Of a stretch of 54,820 bases of DNA, positions 45,415 to 54,602 are shown one piece after another. The stretch is from the NCBI GenBank assembly GCA_009694045.1, contig SHVY01000019.1:1-54820 (forward strand). The letters run 5' to 3'. The notes under the pieces were generated by a model. The model was given only the letters and a program-made list of their open reading frames with translations. It was not told the DNA's origin and ran no database searches. How positions within the stretch are numbered: the stretch's first letter is position 1; every line of letters starts with the position of its first letter. Both the position numbers and the translations under genes were made by a program. The stretch is from Alphaproteobacteria bacterium (GTDB lineage Bacteria; Pseudomonadota; Alphaproteobacteria; SP197).

Positions 45415-45437
45415 GGGCGCCCGGGGCGCCCGGGGTG

Positions 45438-45935
45438 CTAAAGGCGCGGCTCGATCGGCTTATCGAACACCAGATAGAGGGGCTGGAAGCCGAACCGTTC
45501 GTGGCTGGCGATGGCGGTGGGGTTGGCGGCGATGGCGCCGATCCGCATGCGCTTCATGCCGCGCTCGGCACAGTGGTCCTCGGCGGCCTGGTAAAGCTGC
45601 TGCGCCACCCGGTGGCCGCGTTCCCCGGCCAGGACGAAGATGTCGGCGACATAGCCGAAGCGGCGGTAAACCTCACGGATGCTGATGTCGTCGTCCGTGT
45701 CCAGCCAGCAGCAGACGAAGCCGATGGGCCGGCCTTCGCGCTCGGCCACGAACAGCGCGCCCTCTTTCGCCGCCATCTCGCGTTCAAGATCGGCGACATA
45801 GGCCTCGGACATCTCCGCGGCCGGCAGCTTGCTCGGATCCGCCTTGTGCTCGTGCTCCTGCAATGCGCTCTCGAAGGCGACGATCGTCGCCCGGTCGGTC
45901 GGGCGCCAGAAGCGGATGACGAGGTCGGTGTTCAC
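45438..45935 (-). CDS. GNAT-family N-acetyltransferase
   Basis: This 165-residue GNAT has VIRFWRPTDRATIVAFESAL, IFVLAGERGHRVAQQLYQAA then EDHCAERG with the acetyl-CoA loop, and ANPTAIASHERFGFQPLYLV. The start is a GTG at 45935 with AGGACC upstream; a GTG at 45950 is less likely. It lies 5 bp after the end of the VapC-like gene, so it is probably the third gene of the TA operon. GNATs can be toxins in some TA systems, but this one has no paired RHH antitoxin of its own. Confidence 0.82.
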   Translation of the reverse strand: MNTDLVIRFWRPTDRATIVAFESALQEHEHKADPSKLPAAEMSEAYVADLEREMAAKEGALFVAEREGRPIGFVCCWLDTDDDISIREVYRRFGYVADIFVLAGERGHRVAQQLYQAAEDHCAERGMKRMRIGAIAANPTAIASHERFGFQPLYLVFDKPIEPRL

Positions 45936-45940
45936 TGGTC

Positions 45941-46333
45941 CTAGGCCCACACGCGGACGACGCCGTACTTGTCGAAGGCCTCATCCGCGCTGATGATAGG
46001 CAGGGATTCAAGCAGGGATTGGGCGATCAGGATCCGATCGAACGGATCGCGCAACGGGTCGGGAAGCTCGCCGGCTCTTTGCGCATGGGCGAACGTGATC
46101 GGCAACTCCGTGAACCCATGGCTTGCCACGGTTCCACCGAGATCGTCGGCAAGGTTCCTCCTATCCTTCAAGCGACCAATTCGCACTTTTGTTACGATCT
46201 CCCATACCGAGACCGCGCTGACGAAGGTCACGGTCGTCGCCTTCGTGAGGAGCCGTCGCTGCGATCCCGGCAGCTTGCTGCTACCGTCCAGCCACCAGAG
46301 CAGCGCATGGGTGTCCAGGAGGTAGCGCGACAT
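45941..46333 (-). CDS. vapC: PIN-domain toxin, VapC family
   Basis: This 130-residue PIN protein has the acidic residues of the active site: LLDTHALLWWLDG, VSVWEIVTKVRIGRL, DPFDRILIAQSLLESLP and SADEAFDKYGVVRVW. It is an RNase that cleaves tRNA or mRNA when free of antitoxin. It starts 7 bp after the antitoxin stop. All four catalytic acids appear present, so it should be active. Confidence 0.9.
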   Translation of the reverse strand: MSRYLLDTHALLWWLDGSSKLPGSQRRLLTKATTVTFVSAVSVWEIVTKVRIGRLKDRRNLADDLGGTVASHGFTELPITFAHAQRAGELPDPLRDPFDRILIAQSLLESLPIISADEAFDKYGVVRVWA

Positions 46334-46340
46334 GGGTGGC

Positions 46341-46568
46341 TCAACGCTCCCATGCCGCCAACTCCTCCTCGGGAAGGGGCTCGTCGAAATCGTCGCCTAT
46401 CGTGAAGCGGCCCCGCATCGAGCCGAACCCGCGTTTCGGCGCGGGCACCGGCTGCAACCGGGCGACGGGCATCTTGCCCCGGGCGATGACGATCTCCTCG
46501 CCGGCGCAGGCCCGTACGATCAGCCGCGAAAGCTGGGTCTTGGCTTGGTGGATGGTCACCGTGGCCAT
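46341..46568 (-). CDS. vapB: Antitoxin of the Phd/YefM type, paired with VapC
   Basis: This 75-residue protein has the Phd-fold N-terminus (MATVTIHQAKTQLSRLIVRA then CAGEEIVIARG) that binds DNA as a dimer, and an acidic C-terminus (DDFDEPLPEEELAAWER) that wraps the toxin. The order antitoxin then toxin is standard. The start follows GGAG. Its promoter contains two TTAGCTAA palindromes. Confidence 0.9.
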   Translation of the reverse strand: MATVTIHQAKTQLSRLIVRACAGEEIVIARGKMPVARLQPVPAPKRGFGSMRGRFTIGDDFDEPLPEEELAAWER

Positions 46569-46580
46569 CGGCGTTTCTCC

Positions 46581-46601
46581 TTAGCTAACCAACTTAGCTA
46601 A
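46581..46601. promoter_or_regulatory. Twin palindromic operator of vapBC
   Basis: TTAGCTAA occurs twice, at 46581-46588 and 46594-46601, 13 bp apart and each a perfect palindrome. The nearer copy ends 13 bp before the antitoxin start. This fits cooperative binding of the antitoxin-toxin complex for autoregulation. The AT-rich block stands out from the GC-rich surroundings. Confidence 0.6.
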
Positions 46602-46621
46602 TTCGGTTCGCCGGCGCAATC

Positions 46622-48130
46622 TCACCGCCAGATCGGCTTGCCGGCGCCGGGCAATCCCAGGCTCGACCAGCGTTCGGTGACGCGGGCGATGACGTCTTCG
46701 CTCATGCGGATCCTGGTGCCCCAGTCGCGTTTCGTCTCGGGTGGCCATTTATTGGTGGCGTCCAGGCCGATCTTGCCGCCGAGGCCGGACTCCGGCGCGG
46801 CGAAGTCGAGGTAATCGATCGCCGTGCCTTCGATCTGGGTCACGTCGCGGACCGGGTCCATGCGGGTCGCGATCGCCCACATCACGTCCTTCCAATCGCG
46901 CGCATCGATGTCGTCGTCCACGACGATCACCCACTTCGTGTACATGAACTGCCGCAGGTACGACCACACCGCCATCATGATCCGCTTGGCGTGGCCGGGA
47001 TAAGCCTTGCGGATGGCGACGACGGCGATGCGGTAACTGCACCCCTCGGGTGGCAGCCAGAAGTCGACGATCTCGGGGAACTGTTGCTGCAGCAGGGGGA
47101 TGAACAGCTCGTTCAGCGCCTCGCCCAGGACCGAGGGCTCGTCCGGCGGCCGTCCTGTGAAGGTCGAGAGGTAGATCGGATCGCGCCGCATGGTGATGGC
47201 GGAGATCGTGAACACGGGAAAGCGCTCGACCGCGTTGTAGTAACCGGTGTGATCGCCGTAGGGCCCCTCGTCACCCTGGTCGTCGAGGGATACGTGGCCC
47301 TCCAGCACGATCTCCGCCTCGGCCGGCACCATCAGGGGGATGGTCCTGCAGGCCGCGAGCTCCACGCGCTCGCCGCGCAGGAGGCCGGCGAACTGGTATT
47401 CCGACATAGTGTCCGGAACGGGGGTTACGGCGGCGAGAATCGTGCCGGGATCGGCGCCGATCACGGCGGCGGCCGGCAGGGGCTCGCGCCGCTCGCGCTT
47501 CCAGCGGTCGTGGTGCTGCGCGCCGCCCCGGTGCTTCAGCCAGCGCATCAGGGTGGTGTTCCGCCCCGTCACCTGCATGCGGTAGATGCCGAGGTTGGCC
47601 TTGTCGGTCGCGCCCCCGCCCGGTCCCTGGGTGACGACCAGCGGCCAGGTGATGAGGGGTGCCGGTTCGCCCGGCCAGCAGGTCTGGATCGGCAGGTGGC
47701 CCAAGTCGATGTCGGCGCCCTGCAGGACGATCTCCTGGCACGGCGCCGCGCTCACGACCCGGGGCTTCATGGCCATCACCGTGCGGGCGAGGGGCAGAAG
47801 CTTGAGCGCATCGCGCCAGCCCTCCGGCGGCTCGGGTTGGCGCAGGAAGGCGAGGGTGCGGCCGACCTCGCGCAGTTCGTGGGGCTCGCGTCCCATGCCC
47901 CAGGCGACCCGCTCGACGGTGCCAAACAGGTTGGCGAGGACGGGCATGTCGAAGGCCCGCCCGCCCTCTCCGACGACGGTCTCGAACAGCACCGCCGGAC
48001 CCTTGTCCGCGAGCAGCCGTGTCTGGATCTCGGTGATCTCCAGCACCGGCGAGACCGGCGCCTTGACGCGCACGAGCCGCCCGGCCGCCTCCAGCCGGGC
48101 CATGAAATCCCTGAGCGAGCGGTAACCCAT
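46622..48130 (-). CDS. ubiD: UbiD-family decarboxylase
   Basis: This 502-residue protein starts [20 protein letters not shown]. It has [20 protein letters not shown], the prFMN-site region GEDE-like in [20 protein letters not shown], and [20 protein letters not shown] at the end. UbiD decarboxylates 3-polyprenyl-4-hydroxybenzoate in ubiquinone synthesis with prenylated FMN made by UbiX (not here). The gene length and end fit UbiD itself rather than a broad aromatic decarboxylase. A ubiA gene lies 3 kb away. Confidence 0.92.
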   Translation of the reverse strand: MGYRSLRDFMARLEAAGRLVRVKAPVSPVLEITEIQTRLLADKGPAVLFETVVGEGGRAFDMPVLANLFGTVERVAWGMGREPHELREVGRTLAFLRQPEPPEGWRDALKLLPLARTVMAMKPRVVSAAPCQEIVLQGADIDLGHLPIQTCWPGEPAPLITWPLVVTQGPGGGATDKANLGIYRMQVTGRNTTLMRWLKHRGGAQHHDRWKRERREPLPAAAVIGADPGTILAAVTPVPDTMSEYQFAGLLRGERVELAACRTIPLMVPAEAEIVLEGHVSLDDQGDEGPYGDHTGYYNAVERFPVFTISAITMRRDPIYLSTFTGRPPDEPSVLGEALNELFIPLLQQQFPEIVDFWLPPEGCSYRIAVVAIRKAYPGHAKRIMMAVWSYLRQFMYTKWVIVVDDDIDARDWKDVMWAIATRMDPVRDVTQIEGTAIDYLDFAAPESGLGGKIGLDATNKWPPETKRDWGTRIRMSEDVIARVTERWSSLGLPGAGKPIWR

Positions 48131-48186
48131 CAGCGTCTGGAGCGTGCGAATCCGGATACGCTCGCGTCCAGCACCTTTGTTGTCAT

Positions 48187-48263
48187 CGCCCGGCGTGACC
48201 GGGCGATCCACGGTGGCGGATTACGGTGCCTGTTGCCCTGGATGCCCCGACCAAGTCGGGGCA
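48187..48263. repeat. Dispersed palindromic repeat (BIME-like)
   Basis: The spacer 48131-48445 has no gene. It holds two hairpins: CGCCCGG-CGTGA-CCGGGCG at 48187-48205 and TGCCCCGAC-CAA-GTCGGGGCA at 48243-48263. Such paired palindromes around a TGGATGCCCCGACC sequence are scattered through many Alphaproteobacteria. They may act as transcription boundaries; nothing else is visible in the spacer. Confidence 0.6.
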
Positions 48264-48445
48264 CGACATCGTTGCGGGTTCCCAATCGCCGAGCTTCATC
48301 CCGCATTGTCCTCCATGACGTCACTGCTTTCACGCCCACAGCACCGCATGGGGCCAAGCGTGTTCACTCGCCGTCAAATCGGGTGTGGTCATTGGCATCG
48401 CATCGAGATTCTCACCCAATTGGCTTGTTGGTTCGCGGCGCAAAG

Positions 48446-49198
48446 TTACTCCGCTGCGAACGCGGTAGCGCTGCGCAACTCCGCCCCGACCTCCAGTGTC
48501 GCCAACACCTTGCCCAGCGCGCCGCGGAAGGCGCCGCGCGCGTAGGCGCCACCGATCGCCTTGGCGGCCTTGAGCCAGGCGAGCTCGTTGCCGGCCGGCC
48601 CATCGCGGACCGTGATCGCACCCTCGCCGAGCTCAACCGTCATCCGCGACCCGGCGGCGGTATCTCGGGCGATCACGCGTTTCAAGAGGACGGCCGGTGT
48701 CTCGGCGGACGGCAGCACCTGCAACAGGAGGTGTGGATAGCGGGCGACCTGGGGCAGCTTCCGCCCCGGCGCCGGGTCGGCGATCACCGCGACCTCGACG
48801 TGCGCGTCCTTGCGGATCATCGCTGCCGTGGCCGCCCGGCCGGTCTTTTGCAGCGTGCCCACGGCGTACTTCTTGGGGTAGCCGAACGGCTCGCGCCCCA
48901 ACGCCAGCGCGTCGTCGGTGTCGATGTAGCAGAAGGCGTAGTAGCCGCCGATCGTGTCGCGGAATCGCGCCGGGACGATCACCCCGCCGCCGCAAAACGG
49001 CTCGACCCCGAAGGCGCTGTTCAGCTTCACGACCTCGATCCAGGCATGGGCGGAAACGAAGGCGAACGGCGTCGGCTTCAGAAAGTCGCGCAGCGCGCCC
49101 TCGTCGACCTCGACCAGGACGCTGACGGACTCGGCGTCATCCGAGCCGTACTCCAGGCTCGGCGGAAACAGGGGGGCATGGATGGGGATGTTGTTCAT
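48446..49198 (-). CDS. Acetoacetate decarboxylase family protein
   Basis: This 250-residue protein has FGYPKKYAVGTL with the Schiff-base lysine pair (Lys109/Lys110), PARFRDTIGGYYAFCYIDTD then DALALGREP before it, and a C-terminal AWLKAAKAIGGAYARGAFRG. ADC forms an imine with acetoacetate and releases CO2; family members also do aldol-type chemistry. Both BKACE enzymes release acetoacetate, so a metabolic link is possible, but there is no direct proof. Confidence 0.85.
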   Translation of the reverse strand: MNNIPIHAPLFPPSLEYGSDDAESVSVLVEVDEGALRDFLKPTPFAFVSAHAWIEVVKLNSAFGVEPFCGGGVIVPARFRDTIGGYYAFCYIDTDDALALGREPFGYPKKYAVGTLQKTGRAATAAMIRKDAHVEVAVIADPAPGRKLPQVARYPHLLLQVLPSAETPAVLLKRVIARDTAAGSRMTVELGEGAITVRDGPAGNELAWLKAAKAIGGAYARGAFRGALGKVLATLEVGAELRSATAFAAE

Positions 49199-49308
49199 GG
49201 CGGGGCTCCCTCGCGGCGCCCTAGATATAGCACGCCCGAAGGTGCCCGCCTTGCACCGGGAAGGCGAATCGGGCATCGTCCGGCGGGCTTGCGCCGGGAC
49301 CCGCCACG

Positions 49309-50235
49309 ATGACGGATACGCTCACGACCATGACGCTGTCCGGGCGGCGGCTCGCTGGTGCCATCGCCCTGCTGGTCGCCGTCGGACTGACCTGGGGGTC
49401 CAGCTACTCGATCGCCAAGATCGTCACCGAAGCCGGATTCGATCCCCTCGGGATGACGCTGTGGCAGGGGCTGGGCGGCGGCATCGCCCTCGGGTTCGTC
49501 GGTCTCGTTCGCCGCCGCCTGCCGCCCCTGCGCCTCACGTACCTGCGCTTCTACCTGCTCTGCGGCTTTCTCGGCACGGCGCTGCCCTCCGCCGTATGGT
49601 TCTGGGTCGCGCCGAAGCTGCAATCCGGGATCGTGGCGATCAGTGCGGCCCTGGTGCCGCTGGTGACCCTCGCGCTCGCGCTGGCGTTCAGGGTCGAGCG
49701 GTTCGAGCCAAAGCGGGCTCTGGGCATCGGCCTGGGACTGGCGGCGATCCTCTTGATCGTCGTGCCCGAATCCGGCCTGCCCGATCCCGCCATGGTCGGT
49801 TGGATGCTGCTCAGCTTGATTATTCCCGCGTGCTATGCTGCGGAGAACATGGTGCTCACCATCATGCGGCCGCCCAGGATCGACAGCCTCACGTTGCTCT
49901 GCGGTATGTTGCTGGCGAATGGGATCATCATGCTGCCGGTGGTGGTGCTCACCGACGGCTGGATCGATCTGGCGGGACCGTGGACCTCGACGCACTGGTA
50001 CTTCGCGCTGCTCGTCACCGTGAACGCCGTGTCCTACGCCATGTTCATCGAGCTGATCCGGATAGCGGGGCCGGTATTCGCGGCGCAGGAAGGCTACGTC
50101 ATCACGGCGTCGGGTGTTCTGTGGGGCATCCTGGTGTTCAGCGAGATGCACAGCATCTGGGTATGGCTCGCCATCGGCGTGATGTTCGCGGGCTTCGCGC
50201 TCGTGAGCCCACGACGCCGTGTATCAAGCGCCTGA
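49309..50235 (+). CDS. EamA/DMT-family transporter, copy 1
   Basis: This 308-residue protein has ten hydrophobic helices in two EamA halves: LVAVGLTWGSSYSIAKIVTE, FYLLCGFLGTALPSAVWFWV, and a C-terminal VFAAQEGYVITASGVLWGIL then VFSEM. It moves small metabolites out of or into the cell; the substrate is unknown. The next gene is a close copy, 12 bp downstream, so the two are co-transcribed. Confidence 0.86.
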   Translation: MTDTLTTMTLSGRRLAGAIALLVAVGLTWGSSYSIAKIVTEAGFDPLGMTLWQGLGGGIALGFVGLVRRRLPPLRLTYLRFYLLCGFLGTALPSAVWFWVAPKLQSGIVAISAALVPLVTLALALAFRVERFEPKRALGIGLGLAAILLIVVPESGLPDPAMVGWMLLSLIIPACYAAENMVLTIMRPPRIDSLTLLCGMLLANGIIMLPVVVLTDGWIDLAGPWTSTHWYFALLVTVNAVSYAMFIELIRIAGPVFAAQEGYVITASGVLWGILVFSEMHSIWVWLAIGVMFAGFALVSPRRRVSSA

Positions 50236-50247
50236 CTCGGCATCACG

Positions 50248-51150
50248 ATGGCGGGCACGTCGAACCTCAAGGGCTGGCGCCTCGCCTATGCGATCGCTGT
50301 CCTGGTCTTCACCGGTGCGTCCTGGGGGGTCTCGTATTCGATCGCCAAGATCGCCACGGAAGCCGGGTTCGACCCGTTTGGCATGACATTGTGGCAGGGG
50401 CTGGGCGGCGGGCTCCTGCTGCTCGCCCTATGCGCCGTGCGCGGGAGTCTCCCGCCCGTGAGCCTGCGTCACCTGCGGTTCTACCTGTTGTGCGGGACCC
50501 TGGGCACCGCGGTACCCTCGTTCATCTGGTTCTGGATCGCCCCGAAGCTGCCGTCCGGGCTGGTCGCCATCACCGGATCGCTGGTGCCGCTGATGACTCT
50601 GTCGCTGGCCCTGGTCTTCCGGGTCGAGGGCTTCGAGCCGAAGCGGGCACTGGGGATTCTGCTCGGGTTCGGCGCGGTGTTGCTGATCGTGGTGCCGGAA
50701 CCGGGCATGGCCGGGTGGTTCCTCGTCAGCCTGGTCATCCCCCTGTGCTACGCCAGCGAAAACCTGGCCATCACCCTGATGCGCCCGCCACGGATCGATT
50801 CGGCTGCCGTGCTGTGCGGCATGCTGCTCGCGGGAGCCGGGTTGGCCCTGGTGCCGGTGGTCGCGACCGGCGGGTGGGTCGATCTTTCACCCCCCTGGGG
50901 CGAGGCCGAGTGGCTGCTGGTCCTGTTGGTCCTGATCAATGTTCTTTCGTACTTCAGCTTCATCGAGCTGATCCGCGTCGCCGGCCCGGTGTTCGCGGCC
51001 CAGCAGGGCTACATCACGACGGTTTCGGGAATCCTGTGGGGGATCGCGATCTTCTCCGAACGGCATTCGGGCTGGGTCTGGATCGCCGTGGCCGTGATGT
51101 TCTCGGGATTGGCGCTGGTCAGCCCCCGCGGTCGGCGTCAGCCGACGTAG
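50248..51150 (+). CDS. EamA/DMT-family transporter, copy 2
   Basis: This 300-residue protein is very similar to the gene before it across its whole length (SYSIAKIATEAGFDPFGMTL then WQGLGGG; IELIRVAGPVFAAQQGY; ILWGIAIFSERHSGWVWIA). It has ten hydrophobic helices. It arose by tandem duplication. Its end overlaps ubiA (convergent) by 13 bp. Confidence 0.86.
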   Translation: MAGTSNLKGWRLAYAIAVLVFTGASWGVSYSIAKIATEAGFDPFGMTLWQGLGGGLLLLALCAVRGSLPPVSLRHLRFYLLCGTLGTAVPSFIWFWIAPKLPSGLVAITGSLVPLMTLSLALVFRVEGFEPKRALGILLGFGAVLLIVVPEPGMAGWFLVSLVIPLCYASENLAITLMRPPRIDSAAVLCGMLLAGAGLALVPVVATGGWVDLSPPWGEAEWLLVLLVLINVLSYFSFIELIRVAGPVFAAQQGYITTVSGILWGIAIFSERHSGWVWIAVAVMFSGLALVSPRGRRQPT

Positions 51151-52037
51151 CGCGCAAGGGTGAAGGCGGCCGCCACCAGCCAGCCGAAACCCACGTTGGC
51201 GCGGAACTTGGCCAGGCAATCCTCGGGCCGGTCCAGCTCGACGGCGGCGGTCTGCCAGGCGACGTGCGCCGCCGCCGGCAGCAGCAGCCCCAGGATCGCC
51301 CAGCCGTGGCCGGCCGCCAGCGCCGCCGCCGCAAAACCCGCGACCGCCACGCCGTAGAACCCGGCGAGCCAGGGCCGGGTCGCCCGACCCAGGCGCCGGG
51401 CCGAGGACTTGATGCCGGCACGCTCGTCGTCGGCCTTGTCCTGGTGGGCGTAGATCGTGTCGTAGCCGAGGGTCCAGGCGATCCCGGCGCCATAGAGGAT
51501 CAGGGCCGGGAGTTCCAGCGTTCCCCGGACGGATACCCAGGCAAGCAAGGCGCCCCAGTTGAAGGCGAGGCCGAGGAAGACCTGCGGCCACCAGGTGATC
51601 CGCTTCATCAAGGGATAGAGCGCCACCAGCGGCAGCGAAGCGGCACCCAGGGCGATGCCCTCGCGCGGCAATTGCAACAGGACGGCAAGGCCCGCCGCAA
51701 GCAAGACCATGAGGAACGCGAGGGCCCGGGACAGGCGCAATTCGCCGCTGGCCAGGGGTCGGGTCGCGGTGCGTGCAACCGCCGCGTCGAGATCGCGATC
51801 GATGATGTCGTTGATGACGCAACCCGCGGCGCGCATGACGACGGCGCCTGCGCCGAACAGGGTGAAGAGCCACGGGTTCCCACCGGCGAGCAGCAGGCTC
51901 CACCAGCACGGCCAAAGCAGCAGCCAGATGCCGACCGGCTTGTCGACGCGGGCGAGCCGCAGATAGGGGCGCGCCCACGCGGGCGCGTGGCGGATCCAAC
52001 CCGGCGCGGGTTGGGCCTGGGCGGCCGTGGCGCTCAT
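51138..52037 (-). CDS. ubiA: 4-hydroxybenzoate polyprenyltransferase UbiA
   Basis: This 299-residue membrane prenyltransferase has the first Asp-rich motif NDIIDRDLDAAV and the second YDTIYAHQDKADDERAGIKS. About nine hydrophobic helices surround them. It attaches the polyprenyl tail to 4-hydroxybenzoate in the inner membrane, the step before UbiD. Its start is divergent from rsmE, with 39 bp between the starts. Confidence 0.93.
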   Translation of the reverse strand: MSATAAQAQPAPGWIRHAPAWARPYLRLARVDKPVGIWLLLWPCWWSLLLAGGNPWLFTLFGAGAVVMRAAGCVINDIIDRDLDAAVARTATRPLASGELRLSRALAFLMVLLAAGLAVLLQLPREGIALGAASLPLVALYPLMKRITWWPQVFLGLAFNWGALLAWVSVRGTLELPALILYGAGIAWTLGYDTIYAHQDKADDERAGIKSSARRLGRATRPWLAGFYGVAVAGFAAAALAAGHGWAILGLLLPAAAHVAWQTAAVELDRPEDCLAKFRANVGFGWLVAAAFTLARYVG

Positions 52038-52076
52038 GGTGTAGGATTCTTACGACGTTCCTCCCGACAATCCAAC

Positions 52077-52865
52077 ATGACTGAACCGGTAGCGATGACC
52101 AAGACCGACGCACGTCCACGCATCCGGCTCTGTGTCGAGGAGTCGCTCGGCCCTGCTGCACGGGTTACGTTGGGCGAGGCCCTGGCCCACTATCTCGTCC
52201 ATGTGATGCGGGCGGAGGTGGGAACCGAGGTCGCCCTGTTCAACGGTCGCGATGGGGAATGGCGCGCCCGTCTGGCCGCGGCGACCCGGCGCGGCGCGAC
52301 CATCGAGACGCTTTCGCTTTTGCGGCCGCAGGGCGCCGAGCCGGACCTTTGGCTGGTGTTCGCCCCGATCAAACGGGCCCGCCTTGATTTCGTCGCGGAG
52401 AAGGCGACCGAGCTCGGGGTGTCGGAATTGCGGCCGGTGCGCACGGCGCGCACGGTCGTCGATCGGGTGAACCGGGAGCGCATGGCGGCCAACGCCCGCG
52501 AGGCGGCCGAGCAGACCGACCGTCTGTCGGTGCCCGTCTGCCAGCCGATGGTCCCCCTCGGCGACATGATCGCCGCCTGGCCCGCCGGGCGCCGGCTTCT
52601 GTTCTGCGACGAAAGCGGGGCGGGCGCCCCGATCGCCGCCGCGCTTGACGCGGCAAGGGCGGCCGGGGCATGTCCCTGGGCGGTGCTGACCGGCCCCGAG
52701 GGCGGGTTCACGCCGGCGGAGGCGGAAGCCTTGCGCGCCATCCCTGGCGCGCTGGGCGTCGGGCTCGGGCCGCGGCTGCTGCGTGCCGATACGGCCGCGC
52801 TCGCTGCCTTGGCCTGCTGGCAAGCGGTGCTGGGGGACTGGTACCAGACGCCCCGAAGCGAGTGA
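52077..52865 (+). CDS. rsmE: 16S rRNA m3U1498 methyltransferase RsmE
   Basis: This 262-residue SPOUT methyltransferase has LVFAPIKRARLDFVAEKATE then LGVSELRPV, WAVLTGPEGGFTPAEAEALR and LGLGPRLLRADTAALAALAC-like (VGLGPRLLRADTA) knot motifs. The knot binds SAM and modifies U1498 in 16S rRNA. The ATG at 52077 or the one at 52095 (MTKTDARPRIRL) may be used. gshA follows 12 bp later. Confidence 0.92.
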   Translation: MTEPVAMTKTDARPRIRLCVEESLGPAARVTLGEALAHYLVHVMRAEVGTEVALFNGRDGEWRARLAAATRRGATIETLSLLRPQGAEPDLWLVFAPIKRARLDFVAEKATELGVSELRPVRTARTVVDRVNRERMAANAREAAEQTDRLSVPVCQPMVPLGDMIAAWPAGRRLLFCDESGAGAPIAAALDAARAAGACPWAVLTGPEGGFTPAEAEALRAIPGALGVGLGPRLLRADTAALAALACWQAVLGDWYQTPRSE

Positions 52866-52877
52866 GGAGGAGAGCGG

Positions 52878-54242
52878 ATGTCGGGACCGTCGCGGGGGTC
52901 GAGCGAGCCGATCGAGGATTGGCGTCAGCTCATCGAGGCGATCGAGCGCGGCGGCAAGCCACGCGCCGACTGGCTGATCGGCACGGAGCACGAGAAATTC
53001 GCGTTCAACCTCGCGGATTTGCGCCCGGTGCCCTATGACGGTCCCGGCGGAATCCGGGCCCTGCTCGAGGGGATGCGTCGGTTCGGGTGGACGCCAATCA
53101 TGGAGGGCGAGACCATCATCGGGCTCAACCAGGGGCTCGAGAACATCTCGTTGGAACCCGGCGGCCAGTTCGAGCTGTCGGGGGCACCGCTTGCGTCGGT
53201 CCACGAGACCTGCGCCGAGGTCAACACCCACCTGGAGCAGGTGAAGACCGTGGGCGCCGAGCTCGGGATCGGATTCCTGGGCCTTGGGTTCCAGCCGAAA
53301 TGGTCGCGGGCCGAATCGCCCTGGATGCCGAAGGGCCGGTACAAGATCATGCGCGCCTACATGCCGAAAAAGGGCGGGCTCGGCCTCGATATGATGCTGC
53401 GCACCTGCACGGTGCAGGTGAACCTGGATTTCGCGAACGAAGCCGACATGGTGAAGAAGTTCCGGGTCGGCATCGCGCTCCAGCCGGTGGCGACGGCGCT
53501 GTTCGGCAATTCGCCGTTCACCGAGGGACGACCCAACGGGTTCCAGAGTTTCCGCAGCCAGATCTGGCTCGACACCGATCCGGATCGCACCGGCATGCTG
53601 CCTTTCGTGTTCGCGGACGGCATGGGGTTCGAGCGTTACGTCGACTACGCCCTCGACGTGCCCATGTACTTCGTCTACCGCGACGGCCGCTACATCGACG
53701 CGAGCGGCCAGTCGTTTCGCGATTTCCTCGACGGCAAGCTTGCCGCCTACCCCGGCCAGATCCCGACGCTCGGCGATTGGGACGACCATCTGACCACCCT
53801 GTTTCCCGAGGTTCGGCTGAAGCGGTACATGGAGATGCGCGGCGCCGACGGCGGCCCCTGGCGGCGGATTTGCGCCCTGCCTGCCCTGTGGGTGGGCCTA
53901 GTCTACGACCAGGCGGCCCTGGACGCGGCCTGGGACCTGGTCAAGGGCTGGACGGACGCGGACCGGCGGATGATGCGCGAGCAGGTGGGGCGGCTCGGTT
54001 TCGCCACGCCCACCCCGGTCGGCACCATGCTGGAGCTCGCGCGGCGGGTGCTGGCGATCGCCAACGAGGGCCTGAAGCGGCGGGCGACGGGCAAAGGCAA
54101 GGTCCTGGACGAAACTTCGTTCCTCACCACCCTGCACGAGATCGTCGCCCACGGGCGCACCCCAGCCGAGGACCTGTTGACCGCGTTCGGCACCCGCTGG
54201 GAAGGCTCGGTCGATCCCGCCTTCCGCGAGTACGCCTTTTGA
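52878..54242 (+). CDS. gshA: Glutamate-cysteine ligase, plant-type
   Basis: This 454-residue protein has [60 protein letters not shown] and [20 protein letters not shown]. These are hallmarks of the proteobacterial/plant GCL class rather than the E. coli class. It makes gamma-glutamylcysteine, the first step of glutathione synthesis. The start follows GGAGGAGAG. It is probably co-transcribed with rsmE. Confidence 0.93.
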   Translation: MSGPSRGSSEPIEDWRQLIEAIERGGKPRADWLIGTEHEKFAFNLADLRPVPYDGPGGIRALLEGMRRFGWTPIMEGETIIGLNQGLENISLEPGGQFELSGAPLASVHETCAEVNTHLEQVKTVGAELGIGFLGLGFQPKWSRAESPWMPKGRYKIMRAYMPKKGGLGLDMMLRTCTVQVNLDFANEADMVKKFRVGIALQPVATALFGNSPFTEGRPNGFQSFRSQIWLDTDPDRTGMLPFVFADGMGFERYVDYALDVPMYFVYRDGRYIDASGQSFRDFLDGKLAAYPGQIPTLGDWDDHLTTLFPEVRLKRYMEMRGADGGPWRRICALPALWVGLVYDQAALDAAWDLVKGWTDADRRMMREQVGRLGFATPTPVGTMLELARRVLAIANEGLKRRATGKGKVLDETSFLTTLHEIVAHGRTPAEDLLTAFGTRWEGSVDPAFREYAF

Positions 54243-54386
54243 GGGACATCCTTGACCAGGACCTCGATACCGTGTCCTACGGCGCGTATTGTAGTCGCAA
54301 GGAATCGCCGGTTACCCGCGACGAACTCGCATTCGGCATGAGCCCTGCCTTGGGTTTCGTCGCGACCGTGCAAAGCGGTCGGCGGC

Positions 54387-54587
54387 TTAGAGAGGACGAG
54401 CGCCAGCGGGTCTCCGGTCAAACGCATTGGAATGGTGATTATTAATCCCAGGCGATTCAAATAGTTTGTCTAAACCATTTAGCGCGTCACCATTATCTGA
54501 GAACTCAAATACCTCGGGACCGATCATAACGTCTCTATTATGTTCTTCCCAATGTAAGCGCCGGAGAGAAAATCCCTCAGAGCCCAT
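54387..54587 (-). CDS. Short AT-rich open frame of unknown origin
   Basis: This 66-residue frame (MGSEGFSLRRLHWEEHNRDV ... FEFSDNGDALNGLDKLFESP) lies in a stretch (about 54435-54590) that is clearly more AT-rich than the rest of the window. I do not recognise it, and its C-terminal third reads through GC-rich sequence without a natural end. It may be the relic of a transferred gene cut by the IS next to it. The rest of the 54243-54602 spacer shows nothing. Confidence 0.3.
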   Translation of the reverse strand: MGSEGFSLRRLHWEEHNRDVMIGPEVFEFSDNGDALNGLDKLFESPGINNHHSNAFDRRPAGARPL

Positions 54588-54602
54588 CCGGGAAGTTTGG
54601 AC

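Noticed and set aside
45438-45935. GNAT as a stand-alone TacT-like toxin
   Set aside because: TacT-type toxins pair with a ribbon-helix-helix antitoxin directly upstream; here the upstream genes are a PIN toxin with its own antitoxin.
48954-52865. A 1303-codon open frame on the plus strand
   Set aside because: Only its last part (from 52077) is a real gene, rsmE. The rest is a GC-rich out-of-frame or antisense run across the ADC, EamA and ubiA genes and shows no protein family.
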